From Tillandsia leiboldiana (Eukaryota; Streptophyta; Magnoliopsida; Poales; Bromeliaceae): a stretch of DNA of 64,000 bases. This document shows positions 8,826 through 21,839 of this stretch, piece by piece (the stretch's first letter is position 1; each line of letters opens with the position of its first letter). The notes beneath the pieces are model-generated. The model saw only the letters and a list, made by a program, of their open reading frames with translations, was not told the DNA's origin and searched no databases. Both the position numbers and the translations under genes were made by a program. The stretch is from the NCBI GenBank assembly GCA_029204045.2, contig CM055063.1, forward strand, positions 36,675,562 to 36,739,561, given 5' to 3'.

Positions 8826-10900
8826 GATGCTTCCGAGACGCCGTGCAGCGGCGAGGGCGTGTTTGACCTTGGATGAGGAGTCGAACAGCGGGAAGCTATA
8901 TGGATAGAGCACATTGATGTTTGAGAGTTACAGGTCCAAGTAGCCCAGACGTTTGAGGCGATGCGGCGCCAGGAAGAGAACATGGAGCGCGTGATGCGCA
9001 TGCTCGAGCGAAGCGCATCTCCCGGGGTATCGCCAGTAGTACTTCCGGTCGCGACATTGTCGACTTCGACCCCGATCGCACTGTGGATAGTGCAGGAGCA
9101 GCATGAGATTGCCGATCGGCTGTGTACCTCATCCAATTCCATCCCCTGCAGATTTTGGGACCGAGTTTGGAGCCTTGGGAGGCCGAGAACTGGATCGCTG
9201 CTATGGAAGAGTTGTTCGAGGATTTGTTCATCTAGGAGAAGCATCAGGGCGCATTGGTTATGCACTTTTGGATAAGGACGCCAAGAGAGTTGGTGGCGTC
9301 GAATTCGTCCTGTTGGACCATCGGGAGCGCAGTTGATGCTCTGGGGTGAGTTTCTGCGACGGTTGGGCAGTGTACCCCCCTTGCCGCCCAGGATGAGGTT
9401 TGGAGGTTGATCTGATTGAGAGGGGACTGCATCAGGATATCTATCTCTTTGTATATTCTCGGCAAGGACCGACTTTTGATGCAGCGTTTGGTGCATGCTC
9501 GATGGATTGACCGAGGATCAGTGATCACGACCAGGAAGGACGCAGAGCGAGGGACTGGCTCCAGTGTGAGACGTCCAGCATCGTCGGATTTCGAGATAGT
9601 CGAGTGCATCGAGGTTGCCATGATTCCAGTCTCAGGGTCATGGGTCTCAGAGGAGACGGAGACCAGGAGGTTCCTGACAGTCGAGGCAGATAGGGCAATG
9701 GCCCCCAGCATCTAATGGATATCCTTATGGTCATTGGATTTAGAGCATATTGATGCCAACGCCGCATGTGCGTGTTTCGGTATAGCAGGGGTATCTTCGT
9801 GTGGGCCTGGGTTAGGACTGATGGCTGTGCACGTCAGGATCAGATTCAGATCACGTGAAGCACATGGACGAGTGTTGCCAGTCCTGCCCAGTGCAGGTAG
9901 GACATTGGATTTGATTTCTTGAGTTTTTAGTCCTACGTCAGCTCCAAGATATGGATATGAAGTTAGCCAGGGATTGGTTTCCCCCAGTGTTGTGCTATCT
10001 TGGTTTGTCGAGAGAGAACTGTAACCCTCCGTGGACCTGGTCAGGAGGAGTACGCTTATAGAGGAAGCTAGAGCACGATAGAGTTGAGTCGTGATCATAT
10101 CGCTTCGCGAGCGACCGTAGAGGAGGTGCTTACGGCGGCACCGGAACTAAGGAATATCCTTATCGCCCGTGTGATCCCGGGTGAAAGTCTACCTGATCTG
10201 ATATTGAAGCCGCCGCTTAGTGAGATTGAGTTTGAGATAGTGATTGACGTGGTTCGGAAACTGCGCCGACTATAGTAGCACCTATTGGAGTATCACCTGC
10301 GAGACGGAGAGTAAGAGCTGATCGTGCAGCTGCGGGATTTGATGGATCGAGAAGTCTGTGTGACCCAGTACCACGTCGTGGGATTACGACAGTGAGGATC
10401 CGAGAGATGGATACTTGAGTATGATGCCACACCGTTGATACACGGTGGTGATGCCACGCCGTTGGAGCACGGCAGTGATGCCACGTTGTGAGTACACAAC
10501 GGTGAGAGTTCTTTGACGGTTCGAGTACAGACAGACTCGGACTGTGTTGCAGCAGATGCTCATTTGTGAGGCAAGTATCTTTTTGGAACCATACAGCCGA
10601 GGGCTGTGCCCAGTGAGTGATCAGAACCCAGTAGGGGCATTATGAGCTTTTTGCGGGGACAAGTGGATTGACTAATGCCCTGCCGCCTTTAGGACTTGAG
10701 GAATTGAGTGTTCCAACTGTGTTTGGACGGGTTGGCAGCCAGACCCGTCGTGGATAGTTGGATTTATTTCCGAGGTGGCTTAGAGCTTCAGGAGGACTTG
10801 AGAATAGTGCGGCAACTTCTAAGAGGAAAGAAGTTTTTGCCAAGTTGTGAGAATTGCACTTGACTCTGAAGGTTTGTTGTTAGGCCTTGCGTTTTCAGTT
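8826..10900 (+). pseudogene. Decayed gypsy gag-pol remnants in gypsy-1
   Basis: An ATG at 8826 opens MLPRRRAAARA, like the MPPRRR start of gypsy-2 gag, but a stop follows within about 25 codons. Further on, around 9156-9235, one frame reads EPWEAENWIAAMEELFEDLF, a recognisable retrotransposon gag core. Around 10640-10860, pieces of gypsy RT appear in mixed frames (HYEF, then LRIVRQLLRGKK). Stops and frameshifts occur throughout and no domain is complete. Assignment of the RT part is weak. No ORF here could give a working protein. Confidence 0.55.
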
Positions 10901-11805
10901 ACATGGGTGACAAAGGACCCAACGAAGAGTAATGCCGTTGGGAATTAGCCTACTATTGACAGAGGTCAGAAGCTTTTGGACTAAGCAGGGCCGGTATAGC
11001 TTCGAGGAGTTAAAGCTGAGTATGATATCAGCATTGTTATGGATGATTGCCAGTGATAGAGAGAGCATGGAATCATCCAGAGACCCTTGTACCTGAAGTA
11101 TTTGTTACTCAGGAAGATTTTGGTTGAGGCAGCGCCGGTGGGCTGAGTTGGAGCTGTTTGATTGATCTTATAGCATATCATTTTTCCGGCGAGGACTTTA
11201 TGTCAGTACGCCTTGGCTAGGCGTGCAGAGCGACCCTGGAATGAGGTCTTCGATCCGTGGTTGCCACTTTTGGATCTTGGGATTTGAGAGTTGGAATTTG
11301 AGCATTGTTTCCTGTTGTTGGACTACTTCCCCGGTAAATTGATATGAGAGATGCATCTGCGGAACTTGAGTGTTTTGGTTGCTAAGGGGCAACGAAGGAG
11401 TTATGCCTATTGGAGGCTTAGAGTTTGGATTTGGGAACCATAATTGTGGAAACCACTATCCGCAAGAATAAGATCATTCGAGATTTACGCGGGGAGTTTG
11501 ATCCGCGAGTGTTTTCTGGCTGGAAAAAGTGTATTTGACCCCCCCTTGCATATTTTGGATTTCACTTCTTTGTAGATGGACGAGGAATTGAGCTATCTGA
11601 AGCGACCGATGCAGGTCTTCCTTATATGACAAGGGGATTTTGCAGTCGAGATCTATCTTTGAGTGAATGTTTAGTGGAGCCATCTTGTTGAGTGAGAACG
11701 ACCACCCGAGAGCCTGAGGATGAGTTAGGGATCCCCTATCCCCATTTGATTGAGTCACCCTCCTGAGTTATGGATTTATTCTGGTTTCGAGGACGAAACC
11801 CTTTT
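10901..11805 (+). other. Gypsy-1 interior, 3' part, no clear gene
   Basis: The only hints of coding are short patches such as TKQGRYSFEELK near 10980-11010, resembling the end of a gypsy RT. The rest is too decayed to assign to RNase H or integrase. Confidence 0.4.
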
Positions 11806-11818
11806 AAGGAGGGGAGAG
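11806..11818 (+). promoter_or_regulatory. Polypurine tract of gypsy-1
   Basis: AAGGAGGGGAGAG directly precedes the 3' LTR and follows GAGGACGAAACCCTTTT, the usual context of plant gypsy polypurine tracts. It primes plus-strand DNA synthesis. Confidence 0.88.
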
Positions 11819-14800
11819 TGTAGAATACCGGGTTTCCGGATGGCACGCCGACCTCGCAAGATGGCGTGGTGCGAAGGAATTGCCTCAGGCATGTTGCTTA
11901 TGTGTTTACAGATGATGTCGGGTTGATTCGGATCAACGCGGAAGCCCCAGCTTGATTCGGGGTTTTTCCGGGCATTGTGCGCCGATTGAGGACTGGTTTT
12001 GGGGAAACATCGACTCCACCGTGGTGTGCAGAAAATTTGGAAATACTTGGAACAGGTCTACTTTATGATTACAGCGGGGTTCGGGAGGTTCCGGACTGAC
12101 GCGGAGGACCTGAAGGCGAAAAGTGAGTTGGAACTGGCAGTTTTGGAGCCGGTTTTTGGATTGAGCACCCCGACTCAACGGTTGAGCTTTTTGAGGAGAA
12201 AAAAAGTTGTGGACACGTGTATTTTTAGATTACAGCGGAGTTCGGGAGGTTTCGGACGGGTGCGGAGGCCCCGAGGGCAAAAAGTGAGTTGGCGGGGACA
12301 TTTGAGGGATTATTTAATTAAGTTAATTAATTAATTATTTTAATTAGTTAATTGTGGAATTGTTGCCTGTAAAGGCATTGTGGAGGTGAATTAATTAGAA
12401 GAGATTGGATTAATTGGAAAGTGAATTAATTGGTTGAGATTTTTTATTGAGGTGCATTTATTATAGCCAACTACCCCCTGCCTGTTGCTTTGACTCCCTT
12501 AATTAATTTGCTTCTACGTCATCTTCATCTCCTCCACCTGTGAAACAGAGGTTTTGGAAGAAAGCAGAGGAAAGAAAGAGAGGAGAAAAAGGAAAGAAAA
12601 GAAGAAGAAAGAGAAGAAGAAATGGAAGAATTTTAGAGGATGTGAGAGTGAGCTGTGGCGGTGTCCCCTGCGTGAAGCCGGGTGGAGCGAGCGAAGCGCG
12701 CGCGACGAGCTCATCGGGATTTGATGCAGTTTTTGGTAAGCTCGGTTTTGGTTTTTCTTTGGGTTTTTTTCGGTTTGGTTTTGGTCGGGTGCTCGGGTGT
12801 GGTGCTGCAGCTGGAATGCCGCGCGGGCGCGCAAGGGCGCCGCGCGCGGCTGGCACTGGGCGGCTGCGCGGGCGCGCATGGGCACCGCGCGCAGCAAGCG
12901 CAGCTGGCGGGCTGCGCGCGCGGCAGGCGCAGGGCACCGCGCTGTTGGGGCAGCGCAGCTGGCGGCGTGCGCAGCAGCGGCGGGCCAAGCGCCGCGCGGA
13001 AGCGCGCAGGGCGCCGCGCGGGCACAGCCCGGGCGCTGCGCAGGTGTGCTCGGGGGCGCAAGCGCGCCGCGCGGGCGCGCAGTGAGCTCGCTGGGGGCGC
13101 GCGCTGCGGGCCTGGGCGCCGCGAGGCAGGCCCAGGCGCCGCTCGGGCAGCGCGCAGCATTGCTGCAGGGCGCCGCGCGGCAGGCCTGGCGCCGCGCGGC
13201 AGGCTGCTGGCGCGGGAGCTGGCGGACATTGTGCTGCAGCGCAGCGCGGCAACGGCGGCGGCAGCGCGGATCGGCGGGTGCGCCGAATACTTTCGCGCTG
13301 CGATTTTGATGGCCGGGGCTGTTTTGTCGGCGATCTCGCGTGTGGGCCGAGTTTTACTGATTTTTTTTAGGGCTTTCCTCTTTTCTTGCAGTTGATGGTG
13401 GTTGGGACCATGCTAGCAGCTTGTTGGGAGTTTGAGCTTTGGACTGGATGGGTGTGTGTTGAGGGGCTTGTAGAGGGTGAGCTGTAGAGGATTGTATGGA
13501 GTTATGTAATTACCCTGTATTGGGGCTTTGGCAGAATGTGTGAGGTGTGTCGTGAGTTTTTGTGTGTGTGCAGAGGATTTTTTTTTAAAGTGTGCTGTGT
13601 TATTGGGAGATGATGTGTGTGTGCTGTGGTTTTGTATTTCTTAGAGGGTAATTGAGGATGTTGTGTGAATTGTGAGCATGTGTTCATTGATGGTGGACTT
13701 CATGTGGGCAGATGTTAATGTTGAAGCTTCTAAGTAATTGTGTGTTTTGGTGTAAACCTGTAGAGTGCAAGCAGAGTTATGGTTTATTGTGCATAAGTGA
13801 TCATTAATTTAATTAATGGGTAAATTGGAACACTTAGTGTGCTGTGAGCCTTTGTGGATTCTTGGAGCTTGCAAATTATGTGTAAGTTATGTGTTTAATT
13901 ATGATGGATTTAATTATGCAAATTGGTACTGTAAGGTGGAATTAAGGGATGATATATGTGTGGACATGGTTTATTGTGTGCAGATTGGAGCTTCTTGTAT
14001 GCTGGGCATTTGTTGTGAGAGTAATTGAAGTGTATGTGTTTTTAAGTGTGCTGTTGAGTGTGTGTGGGTGGATTTTTGGATTTTAAGAGTTCTGGCGGTG
14101 TATTTTGACAGTGGAGTGCTTGTTTGCGCGTCGAATGTTTGTAGTGGACTCTGGGAATTTATTTGAGCTACCGGGGATTTTTCGGATTCGCGGCAAGGTG
14201 CGCGCACGAGGCACGATTCTCAAGGTTTCGTCAGTTCGAGGTTCCGACACTTCACCAACTTCAGCAATTGCCTGCGGAAAGCATTCCAGGTGGGTTGGAA
14301 TTTCTTCCAAAATTTATGAAATGCCCTTTAATGCTTCTGAATGCAGTTTGTTCATGTCTAGAGTGCTATTTTTCATTATTACTAAATCTGATAGTTGCCT
14401 GAAATTTTCTGTAAAAGTTATTGGAACCCCAGATAATTTTTAGCATACTCCTGATACTATATGACACTAGATTTCACGTTTTGTTGGCATCATCTTTACA
14501 CCTGGATCGTTTTAAAAATCGAGAAAACCCGTTTTAAGGAAAATCAACATTTTCAAAGTGGTTTTTAAAGTATGAGTTCGCCAGGGGTATGACATAGGTC
14601 CAGGTGGCCCGTTATGCTTGTATACTCGTGCCAGGGGGCCGAGGGGATTTTTAGAGATTTGTGAGATGAGTTTCTAGTGTCATGTGAGTGTGAGCTTTTG
14701 TTGGGATCGATGAGGTTTTCTAGATTATGGGTCGTGCATATCAGATTTAGTCGGGGAGGTGGTTCTCCGACATAGCTGTGAGAGTGTTGGGCACTTCCTG

Positions 14801-15617
14801 ATCGAGTCGTGGAGGGTTTTCCCGACTGAGTTGTGTCGTTGGAGCATTTGAGTTTCCGATCTATTTGATCGTGGATCATAGCCTGCTATATTGAGATACT
14901 TGACAGAGATACTTGTTACTGAGACACTTTACTCGTGCGGGTCGCTCCCCTCGAGTGCCACTCCGGAGGTAGGCTTGACCGAGCCGTGTGCCGGTCTGTT
15001 ATTTATATTTTGACCGAGCCGTGTGCCGGTCCGTTACCTATACTGAGATCGAGCCGTGTGCCGATCAGTTACTGAGTTCGACAGCAGGGCAGGCAGTACC
15101 GGTTTTTACTGGTGGATTGATTGGGTTATCTTTGGTCAGGTACTTTTATTGTTGCACTCATGCCTGGGGGCTGAGGGGTGTCTTATAGCTGTGTTAGACC
15201 AGTGCTCGTGTGTTGGGAACCGTTGGGTTGACGGTGGTCCCGGATCATTGAGAGTACTTTGACCGTTGTGCGAGATGTGAGGAGCTTGAGTCTATTCCGT
15301 TCTGAGGGAGAGCGTGGATTTCGACTATAGCCTGTATGTGCCACTTTTCGATAGCGAGTTAGTCCGATTGGTCACCCTATGTTGATATACTAGGGAGGCG
15401 TAGGCTTGACTGGACCCGATGTGGCAGTCAGCTCGATTGGGTCGATTGAGCACCTCGTGTGCGAGTGGTGTATGCATAGCATGTTCATAGATGAGATTTC
15501 CTTTGAGCATGATACTTGAGGCATGTTAGCAGTAGCGAGTGTATGCACTTTTCATCATTAGCATAGCTTTCTTGAGCATGATGATTGAGACATGATAGCT
15601 ATAGTTCTTTTCAGCTT

Positions 15618-15655
<38 letters not shown>

Positions 15656-16157
15656 GCATGCCTATCTGTTGTGCCTCCTGTAGACTTAGTGGGCATACCG
15701 TGGATATTGGTGACGGTACCCACTGGGATCTACCTTATGCAGTAGATCTCACACCCGCTGCGGTGACAGGTTTCCTGAGGCTACTGTTTCGGCTGAGCTA
15801 GCGCGGAGACAGCTGATCGAGGTGAGGATGCGATCGTGTAGTTCCTTACCAGCATTGAGAGTTTGAGGTAGATGTACCCGGTGGTATATTTTATATTTTC
15901 ACTTTTGTACTGGACATTCTGAGAGATCAGTGAGGATTTTTGTATATTGTTTTATAGCTGAGAGACTTTGTATCGAGGTTTTATTTATATCAGATGTTCA
16001 GTTGATCTCTGTAGCTTCTAGTTTTATTTCAGCTCTGATACATGTTTTGCTATAGATCTGACTTGCATGGTAGACGCTTCGTCTGTACGGCAGTTTTCGT
16101 ACAGTCGGCGGATCTGTTGGCGAGCCCGGGTCGCAGTCTCGACCCCGGGGCGTGACA
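11819..16157 (+). repeat. Gypsy-1 3' LTR (4,339 bp)
   Basis: Near-identical to the 5' LTR. Differences seen include 4673-region A/G, the C-run before CCTGTTGC, one inserted A in a CATGTCTAGAG context, and a few transitions near 15148 and 15750. It holds the same possible intron (12736-13391), triple hairpin (14977-15066) and microsatellite. It ends GTGACA at 16157, next to copia RT sequence. Confidence 0.93.
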
Positions 16158-17009
16158 GCGAGCATGGTACGAAAGACTGACAAAGCACCTTTTGGAAAAG
16201 GGCTATACTCGAGGGGGAGCCGATCGGACACTCATTGTGAAGCACTTTCAAGATAGTTTCATTGTTGCACAAATCTATGTCGACGACATTGTGTTTGGTG
16301 CTACAAGGAATAATGATGCTTCAAAATTCGCTGAAACAATGGAAAACTAATTTGAGATGTCCATGATGGGCGAGTTGACATACTTTCTTGGATTGCAAGT
16401 AAAACAAACTGAAGATGGCATTCATTTATGTCAATCCAAGTATGCAATGGAGTTGGTCAAGAAATTTGGATTAGAGAACTCTAAAGACTTTCCGACTCCC
16501 ATGGGAATTAGCAATAAGGGACTTGGATGTGAATCTCACGGAGAAAAGTAGACGAGAAACTTTACCGAAGTATGATTGGAAGTCTACTTTACCTTACGGC
16601 TAGTCGGCCGGACATTGCCTTCAGTGTTGGGATTTGCGGGAGATATCAATCAGCACCGAAGGAAATTCACCTAAAAGCGGTGAAACGGATCATCCGGTAC
16701 GTCAAAGGTACGCAAAATTTTGGAATTTGGTATCCTATGGGCACATCTCTCGACATAATAGGATATTCGGATGCCGATTGGGCTGGATCAGTGGATGATC
16801 GGAAGAGCATGAGTGGTGCATGCTTTTACCTTGGCCATTGTCTAGTTGCATGGCATAGTAAGAAGCAAAACTACATTGCTCTCTCGACTGCCGAAGCGGA
16901 ATACATTTCAGCGGGAAGTTGTGCAACTCAATTGATTTGGATGAAAAGCGTATTGAGTGACTTCCGAATTCCTGCGACTTCGGTAACAATTCTTTGTGAC
17001 AACACTAGT
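16158..17009 (+). pseudogene. Copia RT second half and RNase H, cut by gypsy-2
   Basis: It starts at AWYERLTKHL, past the first RT motifs. The catalytic YVDD is at 16276-16287. Then come GELTYFLGLQV, SLLYLTASRPDIAF, the RNase H region YSDADWAGSVDDRKS, and STAEAEYISAGSCATQLIW. Frameshifts (for example near 16205 and 16545) and a stop at 16348 break it. It ends in CDNTS where the gypsy-2 LTR begins at 17010, and continues at 39663 (assembly copy also at 27302). Confidence 0.9.
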
Positions 17010-20000
17010 TGTCACGCCCCGGGGTCGAAACTGCGACCCGGGCACGCTAACAGATCCGCCGCCCATACGGTGAACCCCGTATAGACGAAGCGTCTAACCT
17101 GCATAAGAGATACTATACTAAACAGATATCAGAGCTGAAAATAAACTGCTATAAATAGAATAAAAACAACTCCAAGTCCTCACCACAAGTACAAAAGTCG
17201 CTCAACTCTGAAATAAAAGTACAACTCTATACCTCACAACAAGGTCTCTCAACAACAAGTAACTCTCAAAATGTAAAAAGTGGGTACATCTACTCTCTGG
17301 ACGACGACGTCTGGTAGGGAACTAGCTCGCGACTCCCTTACCTCGCTCTGAAGAAACAGCAGCTGGAACAGCAGGAACAGGAGTAGAAGTCCCTGGGGAA
17401 AAATACACCACGACGGGTGTGAGAACTACATCCCACAGTATTTCTCAGTGGGTGCCGTCAACAAGCCCAACGGTCTGCCCACTAAGTCTACTAGAGGCAT
17501 AAGGTAATAAATGAAATACTGAAAGAAGAGCTGGAAGAGAATATCTCTACAGCTACTATGCCCCTATCTAGATGCTCAACAAGTGAAACAGATGGAAAAC
17601 ATGATGCATCTACTAACTCTCAGGTGTAGTAACCCAATCTAATAATGACTGCCACACAGGGTCCAGTCAAACCAGCGACCACCTACTGCCGCACATCCTC
17701 AACAGGACGGGTCTACCGTAGGGTGTCCGTGACTGCCACATCTGGGCCAGCCAGAGGGACGGCGTCGACAAGTCACGATAGAAGAACTCAATCTCACGCC
17801 GGTTACAACAACCCGGTCTAAAGCTCAATCTCAACGCCGGTTACAACTACCCGGTCTAAAGCTCAATCTCGACGCCGGTTACAACAACCCGGTCTCGCCT
17901 ACTCCGGAGTGGCACTCGAGGGGAGCGACCCGCTCGAGTCCATAAGTAACCCATGTCCAACAGCTCTGTCATGCATCTCAGTCAATCAGGCAAAAGTCGA
18001 CACTATGCTCAAAGTGGAGACTCACTCAATCCACAATGCAAAAACCCAGCCCCAACTGATGTATAACACTAATCGGTCAAACCGCCCACAGTTCGCGGTT
18101 ACCGAAATATTAACCCGAGTCGATAATCTGGTGCAATCCCACTCGACTCAACAATGTAGCTATACTATCCCCGCATCCCTGCTCTCTAACCCGAGCAACA
18201 AGGAACACTCGACAGTCGGGACCGCTGTCAACCCAACGGCTCACTAAAACAGGCATCACTGACAGGATAACTCTACAACAGAAACAATAAAGGGTCCGGA
18301 AACCCCGGAAGACTAGAACCTACAACCCTAATCAAACAAGAACAGGCTCTAGGCATAGCCTCTCGTTGTTCTCGTCCCAAAGGAAAAAGGGCAGACCTAG
18401 GAACCCAGACCACTCGAACCATCTCGGGTGGTTAAATTTGTTGGAAAAAGGTGATATTTCTTATTGAAAGCCATTTGATCTGAAAGAAATCCATATTTAA
18501 TGATTTTTAGTTCTTTTTAGGAAAACAATTGAGAACAAGCTTTATATCCAAGCCTCGTAGAGCTAATGCCTTTGTCCAATCAAACAAGAACAGACTCGGC
18601 GATTCCATATGCTCGGAAGAAAACATTGGTTGACTAAAATCATATGTGTGTCCAAAAATAGTTCTGGGTTCAAGGTCCTGCTATCACTGGTACAAAGCTG
18701 CCACTGACACAGTGGCGACAAATAAACAAGAAACCAAAACATCTCGGGACCGCCGTCTACCAACGGCTCCCGCCACAGATGAACGATCAACTATATCTAC
18801 CAGACTCCACTCTGCTCCCAAGCACGAGTGTAAAATGCATCCCACACTAAAAGAAACCCGACCACTTGGCCCACTACCCGGGCGAGTAAAACACTATGTC
18901 CAGGAAAGAAAAGAAGTGTGGATGTCTAAAGCAGTATGAACCTAGCCCAAGTTGAAGTTTTCTACAGTCTGGCTGCACATGCTGCATATGACGGGGGTGC
19001 TAGGTCAAATTCCAAGATAATAATAACAATTTTACAGAGTAGGAACAAGAGATCGCATGATCATCATATAACTCTAGAATCAACAGCTATCACATTCTAG
19101 CATGCTACACAGGAATATCACCATCATGCATGGTCCTACTATAGCAGATTTAATGCACATTCCATCATTCTTGGAGACAGGGCCACCCACCTGAAGGTGC
19201 ACAACTGTCCGGGGTCGTACAGCTAAGAAAGCCCAGAAACAGACATACGAGCACAATCACCAAGCCAACAGTACCAAAGTAGTGTTCAAAGCATCCTGGG
19301 CACATAATAGATCCAAGAATTACACTTAATTCCTCAAAATTTCACATATTAAAAATCTGTGAGGAACAGTCCTCTTTCTGTGAAATTTTCACCTGTAAAA
19401 CAGCCTCCAAAATAAAAATATGACGGCGATCCTTGCGAAGTGTAGATGTCGATAGAGCCTTGAAACGTCGAATTCCGATGTCCGGATGTGGAGAGAAAAA
19501 TCCGCGAAGGCCTTGCTGTCCAGAAACCTCACCAGCGCAAAAGGGGCTCAGTAAAGCCTCGAAAACCGTGCCAAAAACCCAAATCTAAATGAAACGCTCA
19601 ACACGAAAGTCGAAGATATACCTCTCGTGAATCCAACGCCAGAAAAATCGTCCAAAAATACAGTCGGGGTAGCTCTGTAGACCTCTCAGACTGAAGTGCG
19701 ACGGAAACGGGCCTCCAATAGAAAATCGTCGCACTGCGCTCCGATGCCGAAGTCGTCGACGCCGCGGCTTCCAAAAAATCCGGGCCTCTGCCAGAAGATG
19801 CGCAACACGAAGATCTACAACTTCCTAAAGGGGCCATGGGCAGGGGAGCTCGGGAAAGGGGGCAAAACTCCCTCACAAGACAGCTATTTATAGGCCCATC
19901 CCGAAAATCCGCACTTTGGACTTTTGGCCCAAAGATTCGGGCGCCCGGTACTTCCGGGCTGCTACAGTAACGGGCCCGGCCCGTTACTGTTCACGCCCGA

Positions 20001-20791
20001 AAAAAACCTCAGGCCGCCACGCGTACACCCAAACAGCAAACAGCTGTTTGGGCCAACCGCCATGCGCCACGTGGCCGAAACCCGCGACGACACGTGGCGC
20101 CCACGCCGGGAGCCTCGGGTCAACACGCCCACGCCGCGCCCCACGTGCGCCCACGCGCGCCTGTCGGGCACGCGGCCCGAGGTACCAGCTCCCCACCCGT
20201 GGACCGTGCGCACAACGCCCAACCAACCACCAAGCGACACGTGGCCAGCCCTCGGTCCACCGTACACCCCGCCAAACCCGTGGACCGCGCCCACTGCGCC
20301 CGCCAACCGGGAGGTGCCACGTGGCGAGCGCCCGGGTGCACGCCTCCGCGGTGGACCGCGCGCCTCCGCCGCCGCCAACCGCCGCGCTCCGCCGCCCGCC
20401 GCCGCCGCCGGCGCCTCTCCGGCTGCCGGAACAGTACCAAAACCTCGAAATGCGTGTTTTTGCATCCGGACTCCGAAAAATACAAGTAAATAGTCCATCT
20501 TGACCGTTTTCGCGCGCTGAATCCAAATCCGAAGTCCGATTGGCCAAATTCCACTTCTAAAATTTCCCAAAAATTCCCAGAAAAGTAAACTTGATCCATT
20601 TTTCGTACCGGGTCCATTTATTGATTCCAAAAACGCGCGCAGAAACCTCAATCACCCACAATGGGCCTCCAGCAAGCAATCATGCTCCCATTACACCAGG
20701 AATCCAAATTCCAGGGCCTGACACCAGCACAAACACTCCCAGAAGCTACTATTCCATCCATAACTCTTAAGTGGGGATTCGGGTCCTCACA
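17010..20791 (-). repeat. Gypsy-2 3' LTR (copy 1)
   Basis: Contents on the minus strand, in transcript order: five CACGTG boxes (20323-20068), a 27-bp palindrome (19990-19964), a TATA box (19893-19884), the shared CTCGAG core (17932-17899), three tandem CCGG-stem repeats (about 17896-17796), an AGTGGG/CCCACT hairpin (17483-17447) and the terminal hairpins (17072-17010). Confidence 0.92.
19884..20323 (-). promoter_or_regulatory. Gypsy-2 U3 promoter: five G-boxes, palindrome, TATA
   Basis: CACGTG occurs at 20068, 20091, 20142, 20238 and 20318, mostly as CACGTGGC. In plants this motif is a G-box/ABRE bound by bZIP and bHLH factors. ACAGTAACGGGC pairs with GCCCGTTACTGT across three bases at 19964-19990. 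On the minus strand the TATA box CTATAAATAG is at 19893-19884. The layout suggests a stress- or light-responsive promoter; function is inferred. Confidence 0.65.
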
Positions 20792-20804
20792 TCCTCCCCC
20801 ACTA
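20792..20804 (-). promoter_or_regulatory. Polypurine tract of gypsy-2
   Basis: On the minus strand AGTGGGGGAGGA directly precedes the LTR start TGTGAGGACC, after GAGGGCGAAAC. Copy 2 has it at 33143-33154. Confidence 0.88.
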
Positions 20805-21839
20805 AAAGAAAGTTTCGCCCTCGAAACTAACACGGCTCAAAAGGGAGTCTCCAAGCCAAAGGTAAGCACCCACCAACACCATCTCCAACTCCCAGTCGCT
20901 ACTCACACATCATAAAGCAAATCCAACAGCTCGATAAACCTCGGGAACTCCAAGAAAACCAAGGAACAAGAAAGAACTGCCAACTTTACTCTTCCCAACT
21001 ACACGAATTACGTCAACGCAACCAACCAGAAAGGTAAGGGCCCCACCAGCAGGAAAGTCATCAACCCCCAACTCTCAATTTAGAAAACAACTGAAACTAG
21101 CGAAAAGTTCAAAAATTTCAAAAACCAGTGCCCTCGCCCCAATCAAACAAGAACAGGTTCGGGCACCGTCTCCATCTCTGGAGTGGCCTTTCGAATCTTT
21201 CGTCCTGTTCGCAAATTTCAGCATAAGGGCGAGAAAATGGGAGAGAAGTGTTGACGCCGTTCCTGCTGTGGCAACAAAAACAGAAGCTACGATCTATCCG
21301 TGCCCCTAAAAAGAAACACAACCCTAACCGTGACCCCTAGATACACACACAATCTCTAGTCCTAGGCGTCACCTACGCTCAACGGGTAGCACCAAACCCA
21401 ACACTGCTGAAGCCACTGCTGCAGAAAGGATGCTTCGGTGACCTGTGGAAATGATCTCCTGTTTTCCAACTCGCGGGAAGGTCACAGTTCTCAACCCACA
21501 ATCAATTGTTGCACGATACCACACCAGCTGGTCCATCCCGTGTGCTCAATCTAAGTCGTGGAGCTGTAACAGAACCGGTACACCTGCCGGTGCACTTCCC
21601 AAGGTCTCAACTGTCCTGATCACGCCCCAACATTCACCTCTGCTCGTAGGATACCGGGGAAGAATCCGATCGCCCATGCGTGTAACAAAATTCCTATCCT
21701 TTATCCATGCAGAGATACAAATGCCCTGATATCATGCAAAAGGATGCCATGGTACGAAAAAGCTCACTCAACTGACTGAAAATAAAACCATACCTACGGC
21801 GATAGGATCTGCTGCTGGGGTTGCCCTCACCAGAGCTGC
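20805..21839 (-). other. Gypsy-2 interior 3' part, no recognisable gene
   Basis: About 1 kb between gag and the polypurine tract. Short frames occur on both strands, none with a protease, RT or integrase motif. It corresponds to 33155-34189 in copy 2. Confidence 0.6.

Larger units (their letters stand above)
4195..16157 (+). mobile_element. Gypsy-1: Ty3/gypsy-type element with 4.3-kb LTRs, decayed interior
   Basis: Direct LTRs at 4195-8531 and 11819-16157 start TGTAGAATACC and end GGGCGTGACA. By eye they differ at only about ten places. A tRNA-Met PBS (8540-8552) and a polypurine tract (11806-11818) confirm + orientation. The interior is only 3.3 kb and its gag-pol traces are full of stops and frameshifts, so the element is non-autonomous. 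The bases flanking the two ends (TATCA and GCGAG) do not match, and host copia sequence is missing between them. This fits recombination between two separate insertions. Confidence 0.92.

Noticed and set aside
19916..20651. Long overlapping frames in the GC-rich U3 of gypsy-2 (also 26349-27202, 32268-33029, 38782-39549)
   Set aside because: The same composition effect. The region is a promoter with G-boxes, and frames on both strands change with single-base indels.
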